This document shows positions 1-6,781 of a stretch of DNA of 43,781 bases, piece by piece. The notes under the pieces were generated by a model. It did no database searches and had not been told where the DNA came from. It saw nothing but the letters and a program-made list of their open reading frames with translations. The stretch comes from a virus: IMG/VR virus record IMGVR_UViG_3300017788_000050, positions 1 through 43,781 of that record; one strand, given 5' to 3'. A program made the position numbers and the translations under genes. Within the stretch, counting starts at the first letter, position 1, and each line of letters opens with the position of its first letter.

Positions 1-102
1 CTAGAACTCGCTATAGAAGAAAAAGAAGAGCTATGTGCTATTGATAGCAGCCTCGAGAGACGTCAAGCCAATGCTTACTACTACTCAAGCAGGGGGGTAT
101 AA
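1..102 (+). CDS. 3' end of the repeat protein encoded at the right end (partial copy)
   Basis: This stretch encodes the last 33 residues of the 175-residue protein whose complete gene ends at 43760, and stops at TAA 100-102. It is the same gene seen twice because of the terminal overlap, not a second copy. The next small gene starts one base after its stop, so the two probably share a transcript. Confidence 0.9.
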   Translation, partial: LELAIEEKEELCAIDSSLERRQANAYYYSSRGV

Positions 103-123
103 TATGGAAAAGAAGGAAAAGTC
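1..123. repeat. Terminal direct repeat, left copy (circular overlap)
   Basis: Bases 1-123 are identical to bases 43659-43781. This is seen directly. The simplest reading is that a circular sequence was opened with a short overlap, giving a unit of 43,658 bp. A real short terminal redundancy of a linear virion DNA is the alternative. The repeat cuts through a gene that is intact at the right end, which favours an assembly overlap of a circle. Confidence 0.95.
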
Positions 124-208
124 TGAATTATTACGTTTAAGAATATTTACGGCAGTTATTATAGGTTCGTTCTTAATATATGCCTACTTAATGCTTAGCT
201 CAAAGTAG
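104..208 (+). CDS. 34-residue single-pass membrane protein
   Basis: ATG 104 to TAG 206-208 encodes a 34-residue protein with a charged start (MEKKEKSELLRLRIF) followed by one hydrophobic stretch of about 18 residues (roughly 16-32). Its start lies one base after the preceding stop, with the purine-rich AGGGGGGT at 91-98 as ribosome binding site. I recognise no family. A short lysine-rich N-tail plus one membrane helix is typical of small phage inner-membrane proteins. The 5' 20 bases of this gene recur at 43762-43781 because of the terminal overlap. Confidence 0.6.
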   Translation: MEKKEKSELLRLRIFTAVIIGSFLIYAYLMLSSK

Positions 209-262
209 ATTATGTCTGATGATAATTTGCACACTAATTAAGTAAAGAGGTAATAACTTGGA

Positions 263-303
263 CCGCTGTTTTAAGGAAATTAACAAAACCAAAAAAACAG
301 CGG
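263..303 (+). other. Perfect 10-bp inverted repeat in a gene-poor gap
   Basis: CCGCTGTTTT at 263-272 pairs exactly with AAAACAGCGG at 294-303 across a 21-base loop. A tiny frame runs through it (TTG 258 to TAA 311, 17 residues, with AGAGG upstream), so it may be a leader peptide or just a hairpin. No T-run follows the right arm, so it does not look like a classic terminator. The surrounding 209-426 stretch holds nothing else convincing. Confidence 0.5.
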
Positions 304-426
304 ATAAGTAAAAATTCAAATATGGAGTAAAAAATACAAAAAAATGCACTTCTTAATGCTTATCGTGACCTACAATAAACATTGTATAAAGATAACACGA
401 AACATAAAATACGGCAAGATAAGTTT

Positions 427-585
427 ATGCAAGAAGAGAGCAAGGTAAAACTAGAAAGAGATGGAGCAATTGTTGTTCATATGCCTTATGAGGATCAGAA
501 GACTTTCAAGAAAGTCAGAACTGTAAAGAGCGATGAGTTGAACTTCTACATACCTGAGAAATGGGATTACAATCAAATAATATAA
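427..585 (+). CDS. Hypothetical 52-residue protein upstream of ERF
   Basis: I chose ATG 427. An upstream in-frame TTG at 382 would add 15 residues but has no better ribosome binding site. The product is small, charged and probably soluble, with mixed Lys/Glu content and a pattern suggesting short beta strands. No family is recognised. It ends 11 bases before the ERF start and so belongs to the recombination operon. A role there is inferred only from position. Confidence 0.55.
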   Translation: MQEESKVKLERDGAIVVHMPYEDQKTFKKVRTVKSDELNFYIPEKWDYNQII

Positions 586-596
586 TTGAGGATAGT

Positions 597-1205
597 ATGA
601 ATAACTTAATGAGTGAACAAATTGATGCTTTAGCTCCGGCATTACGGAAAGCTAAAAAAGTATTTTTACCCGTAGTAAAGAGTAAGCAAGCTTACGGCTA
701 CAAGTATGCAGACTTTACAAGCTGTGTAGAGGCTATAGAAGAAGCTTTATATGACAACGGTTTATCATTTACCCAAAGCGTAGAGACAGAGGAAACAGGT
801 AAAGTAGTAGTCACAGTACTGCTCCACGACTCAGGTCAGTGGTTAAGGTCAAAGTTTCCGCTTGAGAGCGTAGCAATGAAGCAGTGTAATGCTATGCAGC
901 AAATAGGAGCTGGAGTCACATATGCTAAACGTTATGCTTTATGCGGGATGCTTGGCATTGCTACTGAAGATGATGACACACAAAGCCTCAATAAACGGAA
1001 AGAAGAAATTAAGGAGAAGGAGCTACCAGCAGCTACAGCGGTTAAGGAGTTCATGGCTCTTTGCAAGGATAATAGCCTAGACATTAAAGACTTCGCCAAG
1101 TTTGCGGGTGTAGATAGTTCGAAAGTAGAAACCATTGTCAGCGCCATAGAGAACTTCCATCCACTAAAAGAAACGTTCTTAGAGGTACAGAATGCCGCGG
1201 CGTAA
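597..1205 (+). CDS. erf: ERF-family single-strand DNA annealing protein
   Basis: The 202-residue product matches the ERF superfamily of phage recombinases, which anneal complementary single strands and help circularise or recombine phage DNA. The N-terminal ~120 residues carry the family pattern: YADFTSCVEAIEEAL, NGLSFTQ, TVLLHDSGQWL, then GAGVTYAKRYALCGMLGIATEDDD with the typical acidic end. The C-terminal tail is divergent. ATG 597 is preceded by GAGG at 588-591, a better start than the in-frame ATG at 561. A YqaJ-type exonuclease follows 150 bases later, giving the usual exonuclease plus annealase pair, as in lambda exo/bet and similar modules. Confidence 0.9.
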   Translation: MNNLMSEQIDALAPALRKAKKVFLPVVKSKQAYGYKYADFTSCVEAIEEALYDNGLSFTQSVETEETGKVVVTVLLHDSGQWLRSKFPLESVAMKQCNAMQQIGAGVTYAKRYALCGMLGIATEDDDTQSLNKRKEEIKEKELPAATAVKEFMALCKDNSLDIKDFAKFAGVDSSKVETIVSAIENFHPLKETFLEVQNAAA

Positions 1206-1225
1206 TAACTTAAGTTAGGTGTAGT

Positions 1226-1396
1226 ATGAAGTATAACATATTTATCGTTCTTCTAGCGGTGATGTGGGTAATTTTTTCCATTTGTTTGATAATACGTCTG
1301 GAGAAAACTTATGCTCCCCCTGTTATAAATTCTAAAGTTCAAGAAAAGGGAGATAAAGATGCAGATTCACGAGAACATAATACAGGGCGCCCCTGA
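1226..1396 (+). CDS. Small membrane protein overlapping the exonuclease gene
   Basis: ATG 1226 to TGA 1394-1396 encodes 56 residues: one N-terminal hydrophobic helix (about residues 4-23) and a hydrophilic C-terminal tail rich in Lys, Asp and Glu. The last 38 bases overlap the start of the exonuclease gene in another frame. No family recognised. It resembles several other one-helix proteins in this rightward operon, which may be inner-membrane accessory proteins. Confidence 0.55.
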   Translation: MKYNIFIVLLAVMWVIFSICLIIRLEKTYAPPVINSKVQEKGDKDADSREHNTGRP

Positions 1397-1994
1397 GTGG
1401 CACGACATAAGGCTTGGTAAGCTCACGGGTTCGAGTGCTGCTAAGTTATTTGGGACTCCTACTGCTCGCGAGAAGTATTTATATGACCGTGCTAGCGAGA
1501 TAGTCACAGGCTCTAGATGCGATAGCGATGAGTCGGCTACAAGTCAGCATATGACTCGCGGGTCTGAGTTTGAGGAAATAGCTTTAATGAAGTATACAGT
1601 TGCAACATTAAATGAAGTGCAAAAGGTAGGATTTGTGCAAGCTGGTGAGTTTGTAGGGTGTTCCCCTGATGGGCTAGTTGGCGATGATGGGATGATCGAG
1701 ATCAAAGTTCCCGACTCCAATAATTACTTCAGGCAGATATTAGAACTTGCTGATAAAGGAGTTCAAGCAATACCTAGTGAGTATTATATACAGATGCAGT
1801 TTAATATGTTTGTCTGTGATAGGAAATGGTGCGACTATGTGTTATATAACCCGAAGCACGAAGGTAACGGTAAGAGTTTGTTTATCCAGCGAGTTACACG
1901 AGACGATAGTATGCAAGAGCGTATAGTTAGTGTTATCGATGAATGCGTAGCGAAGATTAAAGGCTATACGCAAAAGTATTATGGTGTTAACTAA
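1359..1994 (+). CDS. YqaJ-like viral recombinase exonuclease
   Basis: The 211-residue protein has the signature of the YqaJ/lambda-exonuclease family of PD-(D/E)XK nucleases, which resect double-stranded DNA ends to feed an annealing protein. Visible landmarks are GAPEWHDIRLGKLTGS near residues 10-25, the helix EFEEIALMKY near 70-79, and the catalytic block SPDGLVGDDGMIEIK with Asp104, Glu114 and Lys116. The full ~200-residue length fits an intact enzyme. Start ATG 1359 has GGGAGAT just upstream. It works with the ERF protein encoded upstream. Confidence 0.9.
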   Translation: MQIHENIIQGAPEWHDIRLGKLTGSSAAKLFGTPTAREKYLYDRASEIVTGSRCDSDESATSQHMTRGSEFEEIALMKYTVATLNEVQKVGFVQAGEFVGCSPDGLVGDDGMIEIKVPDSNNYFRQILELADKGVQAIPSEYYIQMQFNMFVCDRKWCDYVLYNPKHEGNGKSLFIQRVTRDDSMQERIVSVIDECVAKIKGYTQKYYGVN

Positions 1995-2011
1995 GATTAA
2001 GGATATATAAT

Positions 2012-2140
2012 ATGTTTTCGTTTCCGTTAATTCCGTGGCTTGGTTATGCACCTGCTATAGTGTTTTTAGGAGGAATAGCAGGCTTAGGGCTTATATTTCT
2101 TATGATAGTATGTGTAAAAAATTTGAAAAATAAAAATTAG
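2012..2140 (+). CDS. 42-residue membrane protein
   Basis: ATG 2012 to TAG 2138-2140. The sequence starts MFSFPLIPWLGYAPAIVF and is hydrophobic to about residue 36, ending in a short Lys/Asn-rich tail. It is probably one inner-membrane helix, with a possible re-entrant start. AAGGAT lies about 10 bases upstream. The Gly-rich helix is compatible with a small holin-like or membrane accessory protein, but nothing specific supports that. Confidence 0.55.
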   Translation: MFSFPLIPWLGYAPAIVFLGGIAGLGLIFLMIVCVKNLKNKN

Positions 2141-2149
2141 GACTGAAGA

Positions 2150-2314
2150 ATGAGTAAGGTAGATCAATTAGAAGACCTTATAGCAAGGGAGACACGATGT
2201 ATCACTAATCTTAGCGGACAACTGCAGAAGATTCAGGATCAGCTTGACTATCATCAAGATAAGCTGAAATATCATCAAGAGCAGTTGCAGTTATGTCTAA
2301 ATAAAACAAAATGA
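2150..2314 (+). CDS. 54-residue coiled-coil protein upstream of ProQ
   Basis: ATG 2150 to TGA 2312-2314, overlapping the next start by ATGA. The product is helical with heptad spacing of Leu/Ile across its length and two near-repeats (LDYHQDKLK, then YHQEQLQ). The translational coupling to the ProQ/FinO gene suggests co-production. It could be an oligomerisation partner, but that is inference. No family recognised. Confidence 0.6.
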   Translation: MSKVDQLEDLIARETRCITNLSGQLQKIQDQLDYHQDKLKYHQEQLQLCLNKTK

Positions 2315-2793
2315 CCGAAGAAACCAAAAGACCTACATTAAAGTTAAAACTTCCGGCTAAAGCTAATGCCCATCAGCCGTTGAGTAACAAAGTCGTAATT
2401 AATATCGAATCTGCTGCTTCTTTATTTTCCTCAAAGTCTGAGCCTGCTAAAGCTACTCTGGATCTTAAAGCCTCAGTACCAAATATGCCTAAAGCTAAGC
2501 CTAAAAAGCCTACGCTCAAGAAAACAGCGAACTTAATGCCCAACGAGGAGTACAAAAGGTTATTTAAACAAGTATGTACCAAATACCCTAAGTTGTTTGA
2601 TATCAATAACAAAAGGATACGAATTTTCGCTATAGGGGTGCGTCAAGAAGTAGTGGCAAAGCTAGGCTGGAGCGCTAAAACGGGGCGGGACTTCTTCTTT
2701 ATCTTCTGTAATAGCAAAAAATATAAACAAGCCCGAGTTAAAGGTGCAGATAGATACGATTTACAAGGCAAAGTTGTTGGCAAAGTTGAGTAA
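2311..2793 (+). CDS. ProQ/FinO-family RNA chaperone
   Basis: The 160-residue product has a Lys/Pro-rich, probably disordered N-terminal half (to about residue 75) and a C-terminal ProQ/FinO domain. Matches to the family pattern include YKRLFKQVCTKYPKLFD, KRIRIFAIGVRQEVVAKLG, then GRDFFFIFCNSKKYKQ and the closing GADRYDLQGKVVGKV. These proteins bind structured RNAs and stabilise or pair small RNAs; plasmid FinO controls conjugation through an antisense RNA. Here the gene ends just before a strong promoter for the lysis cassette. A role on phage RNAs, such as the hairpin leader at 43118-43197, is possible but unproven. Confidence 0.82.
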   Translation: MTEETKRPTLKLKLPAKANAHQPLSNKVVINIESAASLFSSKSEPAKATLDLKASVPNMPKAKPKKPTLKKTANLMPNEEYKRLFKQVCTKYPKLFDINNKRIRIFAIGVRQEVVAKLGWSAKTGRDFFFIFCNSKKYKQARVKGADRYDLQGKVVGKVE

Positions 2794-2826
2794 ATGCGCT
2801 ATAATACTTCGTAGACTTTACGAAGG
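2777..2826 (+). promoter_or_regulatory. Sigma70-type promoter with GACTTTACGAAGG motif for the lysis cassette
   Basis: TTGGCA at 2777-2782 and TATAAT at 2800-2805 are spaced by 17 bp, a near-consensus sigma70 promoter. The 13-base motif GACTTTACGAAGG at 2814-2826 begins 8 bases after the -10 box, so it would lie at the start of the transcript. Here it is part of a hairpin, CTTCGTA-gactt-TACGAAG (2807-2825). Its GAAGG is the likely ribosome binding site for TTG 2835. Four other copies precede leftward genes. Confidence 0.8.
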
Positions 2827-2834
2827 TTTTTATT

Positions 2835-3038
2835 TTGCTGTTATTTATAATGTATCTGGGGCTGTTAGCCCTACTCGGGCTATTACTTGCCGTATTTTTC
2901 AAGCTCTTAAAAGAGTTTAAAAATCATAATGAATCAATCAAAGAACTAGTCGAGACAATAACCAAGCTCGCCGACGTTCAATCTCATACTTGCCCAAGAC
3001 AAAGCCGTAGAAAATTCAAACCTAAGAGTTCTTTATGA
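2835..3038 (+). CDS. Small membrane protein, first gene of the lysis cassette
   Basis: I chose TTG 2835 because GAAGG at 2822-2826 is 8 bases upstream; the ATG at 2850 would be 23 bases away. The 67-residue product has a very hydrophobic N-terminal helix (LLALLGLLLAVFF) followed by a helical and then basic tail. It lies directly upstream of a second membrane protein and the endolysin, so a holin or antiholin role is plausible, but one-helix proteins also serve other roles. Confidence 0.65.
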   Translation: MLLFIMYLGLLALLGLLLAVFFKLLKEFKNHNESIKELVETITKLADVQSHTCPRQSRRKFKPKSSL

Positions 3039-3217
3039 TAAAGAAACTCAAGGCGTTAATTTTTAATAGATCTTTTTTACTCGGGGTAGTAATAGCTATA
3101 GGGGTGTTTTCTCATTATATATTCGGGCCAAATAATATCTTAGAAGAAGTAGATGAGTTAATTTTAAAAGGTATATTTGGGCTAGACATCAACTTTGAAG
3201 ATATCGGTAGCAAATGA
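3035..3217 (+). CDS. 60-residue membrane protein next to the endolysin
   Basis: The frame overlaps both neighbours by ATGA. The product begins MIKKLKALIFNRS, has one transmembrane helix (about residues 14-30, LLGVVIAIGVFSHYIFG), and an acidic C-terminal part. Small proteins of this shape often sit beside GH108 endolysins. It is a second holin/antiholin candidate; no family is recognised with certainty. Confidence 0.65.
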   Translation: MIKKLKALIFNRSFLLGVVIAIGVFSHYIFGPNNILEEVDELILKGIFGLDINFEDIGSK

Positions 3218-3708
3218 GTATCGATATTAAGTTTGAACAAATTATAAATATTATCCTAACTAACGAAGGGGGATATAGTAATAACTCTTCTGACAAAGGT
3301 GGTGAGACCAAATACGGCATTTCTAAAAGATCTTATCCTGATCTTGATGTTAAGGACCTAACCCCAGAACAAGCAAAAGCTATTTACTTTCGGGATTTCT
3401 GGAATACACAGCCTTACAAAAATATAGACGATATTAGAATAGCGACTAAGGTCTTTGACCTAAGTATTAATATGGGGGCTACAGCTGCCAATAAACTCTT
3501 GCAAAGAGCCTTAAGAGCTACAGGAAATTGTGTAGTAGAAGATGGTATTATAGGAGGTCAAACTATAGCTGCTATTAATAGTACGTTGGCTACAGAGTTA
3601 TTATCGGCGTTAAAGTCTGAAGCGGCAGGGTACTATAGGATAATAGCAGCTACAAAGCCAGAGCAAAAAGTGTTCTTAAGCGGTTGGTTGAACAGGGCCT
3701 ATGCTTAA
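3214..3708 (+). CDS. GH108-family endolysin (peptidoglycan muramidase)
   Basis: The 164-residue protein has the glycoside hydrolase 108 signature near its N terminus: TNEGGYSNNSSDKGGETKYGI, with Glu18 as the expected catalytic acid and Asp27 in DKGG, followed by FRDFWNTQPY and the helix NMGATAANKLLQRAL of the associated peptidoglycan-binding region. It would cleave the glycan backbone at lysis. There is no signal peptide, so export should need a holin. Upstream and downstream small membrane proteins supply candidates. Length agrees with complete family members. Confidence 0.9.
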   Translation: MSIDIKFEQIINIILTNEGGYSNNSSDKGGETKYGISKRSYPDLDVKDLTPEQAKAIYFRDFWNTQPYKNIDDIRIATKVFDLSINMGATAANKLLQRALRATGNCVVEDGIIGGQTIAAINSTLATELLSALKSEAAGYYRIIAATKPEQKVFLSGWLNRAYA

Positions 3709-4003
3709 ACATAAGTTTAATGCGGTAAGGTGTGAGAGCGATGGCTTCAAGTTTGCTTCTAAAGCAGAACGTAAGCGGTATCTTGAGCTCAAAACTTTAA
3801 GAAAAACAGGTGATGTAGTCCTTTTCTTGATGCAGACTCCATTTCATTTACCTGGTAATACAAAATACGTCTGTGACTTCCAGGTATTTTGGAGCAACGA
3901 GACCGTGACCTTTGAAGATGTAAAAGGTATGAAGACACCAATGTACAACCTAAAGAAAAAACAAGTTGAAGAATTATATAAAGTAACCATAACAGAGATT
4001 TAA
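3701..4003 (+). CDS. DUF1064 protein (PD-(D/E)XK nuclease-like)
   Basis: The 100-residue product fits phage DUF1064 proteins: KFNAVRCESDGFKFASKAERKRYLEL, a hydrophobic beta strand, YVCDFQVFW, then the E/D-x-K-like VTFEDVKGMKTPMY. The pattern of an N-terminal Glu, Asp59-60 region and a DVKG strand resembles a small nuclease core, so a DNA-junction or single-strand endonuclease role in replication or packaging is likely but not shown. It overlaps the endolysin by 8 bases and ends three bases before the outer-membrane protein start. Confidence 0.75.
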   Translation: MLKHKFNAVRCESDGFKFASKAERKRYLELKTLRKTGDVVLFLMQTPFHLPGNTKYVCDFQVFWSNETVTFEDVKGMKTPMYNLKKKQVEELYKVTITEI

Positions 4004-4005
4004 TT

Positions 4006-4686
4006 ATGATAAAAAAACTTACAACATTAATGTTAGCTAGCAGCTTGCTAGCTTCAAACGCACTTGCTATAGATGCAGGCAACTTTTATCTTAAAGGCGG
4101 CGTAGGCTTAAGCCACATAGCAACTACCAAGTTCTCCAATACTGAGTTCCAAGGTAAGAACAAATTAGCCGATAGCTTTCCATTAATTGAGGCGGGAGTT
4201 GGCTATCAGCTTACAAATTCCATCAGAGCCGATTTGCTTATAGACTACTATTTCTTATTCCGTAGTAATGAAACCTCTACCAACTATAACAACGACCTTT
4301 ATAAAATAACTTCAAAAACTAAAGCTGATACATTAATGCTGAATGTATACAAGGATATAGGCACGTATGGTAGCCTTACGCCTTTTGTTGGTGGTGGTAT
4401 AGGTATTGCTGAGCTAAAAGAGTCTGCGAGCGGTTATGCGGTGTCGCAGGAAGATAATTTACATTACTCTCTAGATGCTAAAAGCAGGAAGTCAGTTAAT
4501 CGCTTTGCTTATAAACTTACTCTGGGCACTGACATCCAAGTGAATGACAACGTAACTGGCGAGATCAGTTACAACTATTTTAACCTAGGTAACAATAAAA
4601 CAAAAACTATAGGGGGCTTGCGTAAGCTTGGTAACCGCAGCTACGCCATCCATAATATAACTTTAGGTGTGAGGATCTCTTTATGA
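4006..4686 (+). CDS. Outer-membrane beta-barrel protein (moron)
   Basis: The 226-residue product starts with a classical signal peptide (MIKKLTTLMLASSLLASNALA, predicted cleavage after residue 21). The mature part shows alternating beta strands (GNFYLKGGVGLSH, FPLIEAGVGYQL, SIRADLLIDYYF, LTPFVGGGIGIAEL) and a C-terminal strand NITLGVRISL, like 8-stranded barrels of the Rickettsiales surface-antigen/OmpW-like class. It lies inside the lysis operon. As with lambda Lom, it could alter the lysogen surface, for example by superinfection exclusion or host-cell adhesion. Function is inferred. Confidence 0.8.
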   Translation: MIKKLTTLMLASSLLASNALAIDAGNFYLKGGVGLSHIATTKFSNTEFQGKNKLADSFPLIEAGVGYQLTNSIRADLLIDYYFLFRSNETSTNYNNDLYKITSKTKADTLMLNVYKDIGTYGSLTPFVGGGIGIAELKESASGYAVSQEDNLHYSLDAKSRKSVNRFAYKLTLGTDIQVNDNVTGEISYNYFNLGNNKTKTIGGLRKLGNRSYAIHNITLGVRISL

Positions 4687-5273
4687 AACAAGTTAATTTT
4701 GAGAACCACCCGACACGAATAAAAATAAATAGTTTAGAGTCGGAAGTAGCTAATCTTAAGAATGCTTTAGTTCAAAAGGACAATGAAATTAACTCGTTAA
4801 AAAGTACAGTTTCAGGGAATAGCTCGAGTATGTCTCAGAAGGACAATGAGATTAGTTCTTTAAAGTCTACAATCTCAAGTAACGCATTAAGCTTATCCCA
4901 GAAAGATACGGAAATCTCTCAGTTGAAAAAAGAAATAGCACCGTTAAAGGAAAAGCTTGCCGAGTATAAACGCTTAGCTGACGAAAAGGTGGGGATCGTT
5001 GATTTATTAAAGACAAGCTTAGAAGAACTCAAACTTGATAAAATAGACTTGAGGAAAGATAAACTTGCGCTTGCTAGTGAGAACGAACAACTAAGAAAGC
5101 AGCTACTAGACTTTAGCATAATTGGTGGCGATACTCATCAGAACGCTCACGGTGCCATGACCGAAATAATGGGGCACAGCGTTCATACGGTAGAATCTGA
5201 AGTCCTAAATAATGAAGTCTCACTAACAGGTAACAATACCACTTCTAATTTTAACGTGTCGGAAGAAATATGA
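4683..5273 (+). CDS. Coiled-coil protein with 21-residue repeats
   Basis: The 196-residue product is mostly coiled coil. Three consecutive 21-residue repeats are visible at about residues 33-90, each with QKD(N/T)EI(N/S)(S/Q)LK and a Ser-rich second half; 21 residues equals three heptads. A Lys/Leu-rich coiled coil follows to about 145, then a non-helical tail. No signal peptide or membrane segment. It overlaps the beta-barrel gene and the inner spanin gene by ATGA on each side. Function unknown; repeats suggest length variation by slippage. Confidence 0.75.
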   Translation: MKQVNFENHPTRIKINSLESEVANLKNALVQKDNEINSLKSTVSGNSSSMSQKDNEISSLKSTISSNALSLSQKDTEISQLKKEIAPLKEKLAEYKRLADEKVGIVDLLKTSLEELKLDKIDLRKDKLALASENEQLRKQLLDFSIIGGDTHQNAHGAMTEIMGHSVHTVESEVLNNEVSLTGNNTTSNFNVSEEI

Positions 5274-5515
5274 TACTGTGGACGTTTCTTATCGAGAACT
5301 TATCTAAAATCGGGATGGGAGTTTTCGGTGCTATAGGACTGCTTTTATACGGCAGAAACAGTAAGTTAGTTCAAGAGAATGCTAGCCTGCGACAAGGTTT
5401 AAAAATCCATGATAAAATAATAGATATTCAGAAAAAGGTAATCAATGTTACGCAAAATACTAGTGCTACTGACCTTGACGGCAACCTTGAGCGGATGCAT
5501 GACGACAAGCTATAG
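5270..5515 (+). CDS. Inner-membrane spanin (Rz-like)
   Basis: The 81-residue product has an N-terminal membrane helix (about residues 2-27) and a periplasmic, helical tail with heptad-like spacing, the layout of an i-spanin. The outer spanin starts inside it, 175 bases after this start and in the +1 frame, the hallmark of Rz/Rz1 pairs. It would span the periplasm with Rz1 and fuse the inner and outer membranes at the last step of lysis. Called from architecture and context, since spanins share little sequence. Confidence 0.75.
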   Translation: MILWTFLIENLSKIGMGVFGAIGLLLYGRNSKLVQENASLRQGLKIHDKIIDIQKKVINVTQNTSATDLDGNLERMHDDKL

Positions 5516-5690
5516 TGCCGGAGAATTTAAGATTGATTTGCCTGAAATGCCTATTGCAGGGAAAGCGGTTGCCGTAGAACTTAAAGAAGTATGCGCCGCA
5601 GGTAAGTGCAAGAACTTAAATGAGTGGCTTAATAAGCTTTACCTATTTAGAGGTCAGTATAACATATATAGACAACAACTAGTAAAATGA
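5445..5690 (+). CDS. Outer-membrane lipoprotein spanin (Rz1-like)
   Basis: The product starts with a lipoprotein signal: MLRKILVLLTLTATLSGC, with the lipobox LSGC and lipidated Cys18. A mature part of about 64 residues follows. The first 71 bases overlap the inner-spanin gene in another frame. AAAGG lies just upstream of ATG 5445. Together with the upstream gene it forms a spanin pair. Most Rz1 proteins are Pro-rich and this one is only mildly so, hence some caution. Confidence 0.78.
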   Translation: MLRKILVLLTLTATLSGCMTTSYSAGEFKIDLPEMPIAGKAVAVELKEVCAAGKCKNLNEWLNKLYLFRGQYNIYRQQLVK

Positions 5691-5884
5691 AAAACACTGT
5701 CCATAAAATAATCATTTTAGTTTACACTATCCTTATTGTTTTTTGCCTGACAAGGCTAGCAGTTCTTGAGCCTAATCGCCTAGCCCAAATTTTAGAAATA
5801 ATGCTGGCCGCAGTGACTATCATTAAGGCGCTAAGTGCTCTGAAAATTAGCTTTCTCTCTAATGAAGACGATATCTCGGAATAA
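5687..5884 (+). CDS. Two-helix membrane protein, holin candidate
   Basis: The 65-residue product has two hydrophobic segments (about residues 7-26 and 34-54) and an acidic C terminus, the size and topology of class II or III holins. It overlaps the outer spanin by ATGA and is the last gene before parA. Holin assignment is by topology and position only; the two small membrane proteins before the endolysin are competitors. Confidence 0.6.
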   Translation: MKNTVHKIIILVYTILIVFCLTRLAVLEPNRLAQILEIMLAAVTIIKALSALKISFLSNEDDISE

Positions 5885-5893
5885 TTGTTTACT

Positions 5894-5963
5894 CATATAA
5901 AGGTTTTGTTATATAAAGATATAAGTTTATATTCTTAACTTTATATGTAGATATCTTTATATG
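5894..5963 (+). promoter_or_regulatory. Repeats upstream of parA: operator and candidate centromere
   Basis: Four 9-base units lie between the lysis cassette and parA: CATATAAAG at 5894, TATATAAAG at 5910, and the inverse CTTTATATG at 5939 and 5955. The last overlaps the parA ATG (5961). The first and third form an exact inverted pair. Partition systems with a ParA and a small RHH protein usually have an autoregulatory operator of short repeats upstream of parA that can double as the centromere. That is the likely role here. Confidence 0.65.
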
Positions 5964-6584
5964 AAAATTATTGCAATTCTAAATCAAAAAGGCGGTGTAG
6001 GAAAAACTACTTTAGCTACCAATATTGCATATAAGTTATACCTTGACCAAGAAAAAGTATTGCTAATAGATTCAGACCCCCAAGGTTCAGCTCGTGATTG
6101 GCATGCAGCAGGAAATAATGAAATACCGGTGATAGGATTAGATAGACCTACATTAAATAAAGATATTATTAAAATAGCAAGCGGGTTTGATTGGGTGATT
6201 ATAGACGGTGTCCCTCAGTTAACAAACATGGCAATTTCAGCAATTAAATGTGCAGATCTTATAATTATACCTGTGCAGCCTTCTCCTTATGATATATGGG
6301 CTTCCTCGGAGCTTGTAGAAATTATTAAAGAACGGCAACAAATTGCTAATGATAAACCGCGAGCTTACTTCTGTATTACAAGAAAAATAAATAATACTTC
6401 TTTAAGCAAAGAAATAGTAGAAGCGTTAGGAGGATACGCGCTACCTATAATGAGCAGTTATACTTCTCAAAGAATTATATATGCTAAATCAGCGGCAGAA
6501 GGAAAAACTGTGTTTGATACTAGCAACAATGAAGCAATTCAAGAAATAACTAATATAGTAAATGAACTAAAAGAAATAATATGA
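5961..6584 (+). CDS. parA: ParA-family partition ATPase
   Basis: The 207-residue protein opens with the deviant Walker A motif KGGVGKTT (residues 10-17, signature Lys10 and Lys15) and has the Walker A'-like LLIDSDPQGS near residue 40 and the Walker B-like FDWVIIDGVP near 76. There is no N-terminal DNA-binding extension, so it belongs to the short plasmid type that works with a small RHH partner. It should form ATP-dependent gradients on the nucleoid and move plasmid copies apart. This argues for a low-copy plasmid prophage. It overlaps the RHH gene by ATGA. Confidence 0.93.
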   Translation: MKIIAILNQKGGVGKTTLATNIAYKLYLDQEKVLLIDSDPQGSARDWHAAGNNEIPVIGLDRPTLNKDIIKIASGFDWVIIDGVPQLTNMAISAIKCADLIIIPVQPSPYDIWASSELVEIIKERQQIANDKPRAYFCITRKINNTSLSKEIVEALGGYALPIMSSYTSQRIIYAKSAAEGKTVFDTSNNEAIQEITNIVNELKEII

Positions 6585-6781
6585 AATTACTAAAAACAGG
6601 CCGCCCCTCAGTTAACAAAATTAAAGCTCTTGAGCAACTACAAGATAAGCCTGATATGGTGAAAATGAATATTAATATTAATAAAAGCTTTCATAAAGAG
6701 ATCAAGCGTTATGCTCTAGAAAATGATATGACTCTCACAGAGTTAATACACATATCTTTACAGAAGTATATAAAGAAATAA
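6581..6781 (+). CDS. Ribbon-helix-helix partition protein
   Basis: The 66-residue product has a basic N-terminal tail and a C-terminal RHH fold: a strand VKMNININKSFHKEIKRYAL followed by TLTELIHISLQKYIKK. It is coupled to parA by ATGA. By analogy to ParG and similar small centromere-binding proteins, it should bind the repeats before parA, repress the operon, and stimulate the ATPase. The start is the coupled ATG 6581. Confidence 0.8.
   Translation: MKLLKTGRPSVNKIKALEQLQDKPDMVKMNININKSFHKEIKRYALENDMTLTELIHISLQKYIKK

Noticed and set aside
263-303. Hairpin as a rho-independent terminator
   Set aside because: No T-run follows the right arm in either direction, so it is only listed as an inverted repeat.
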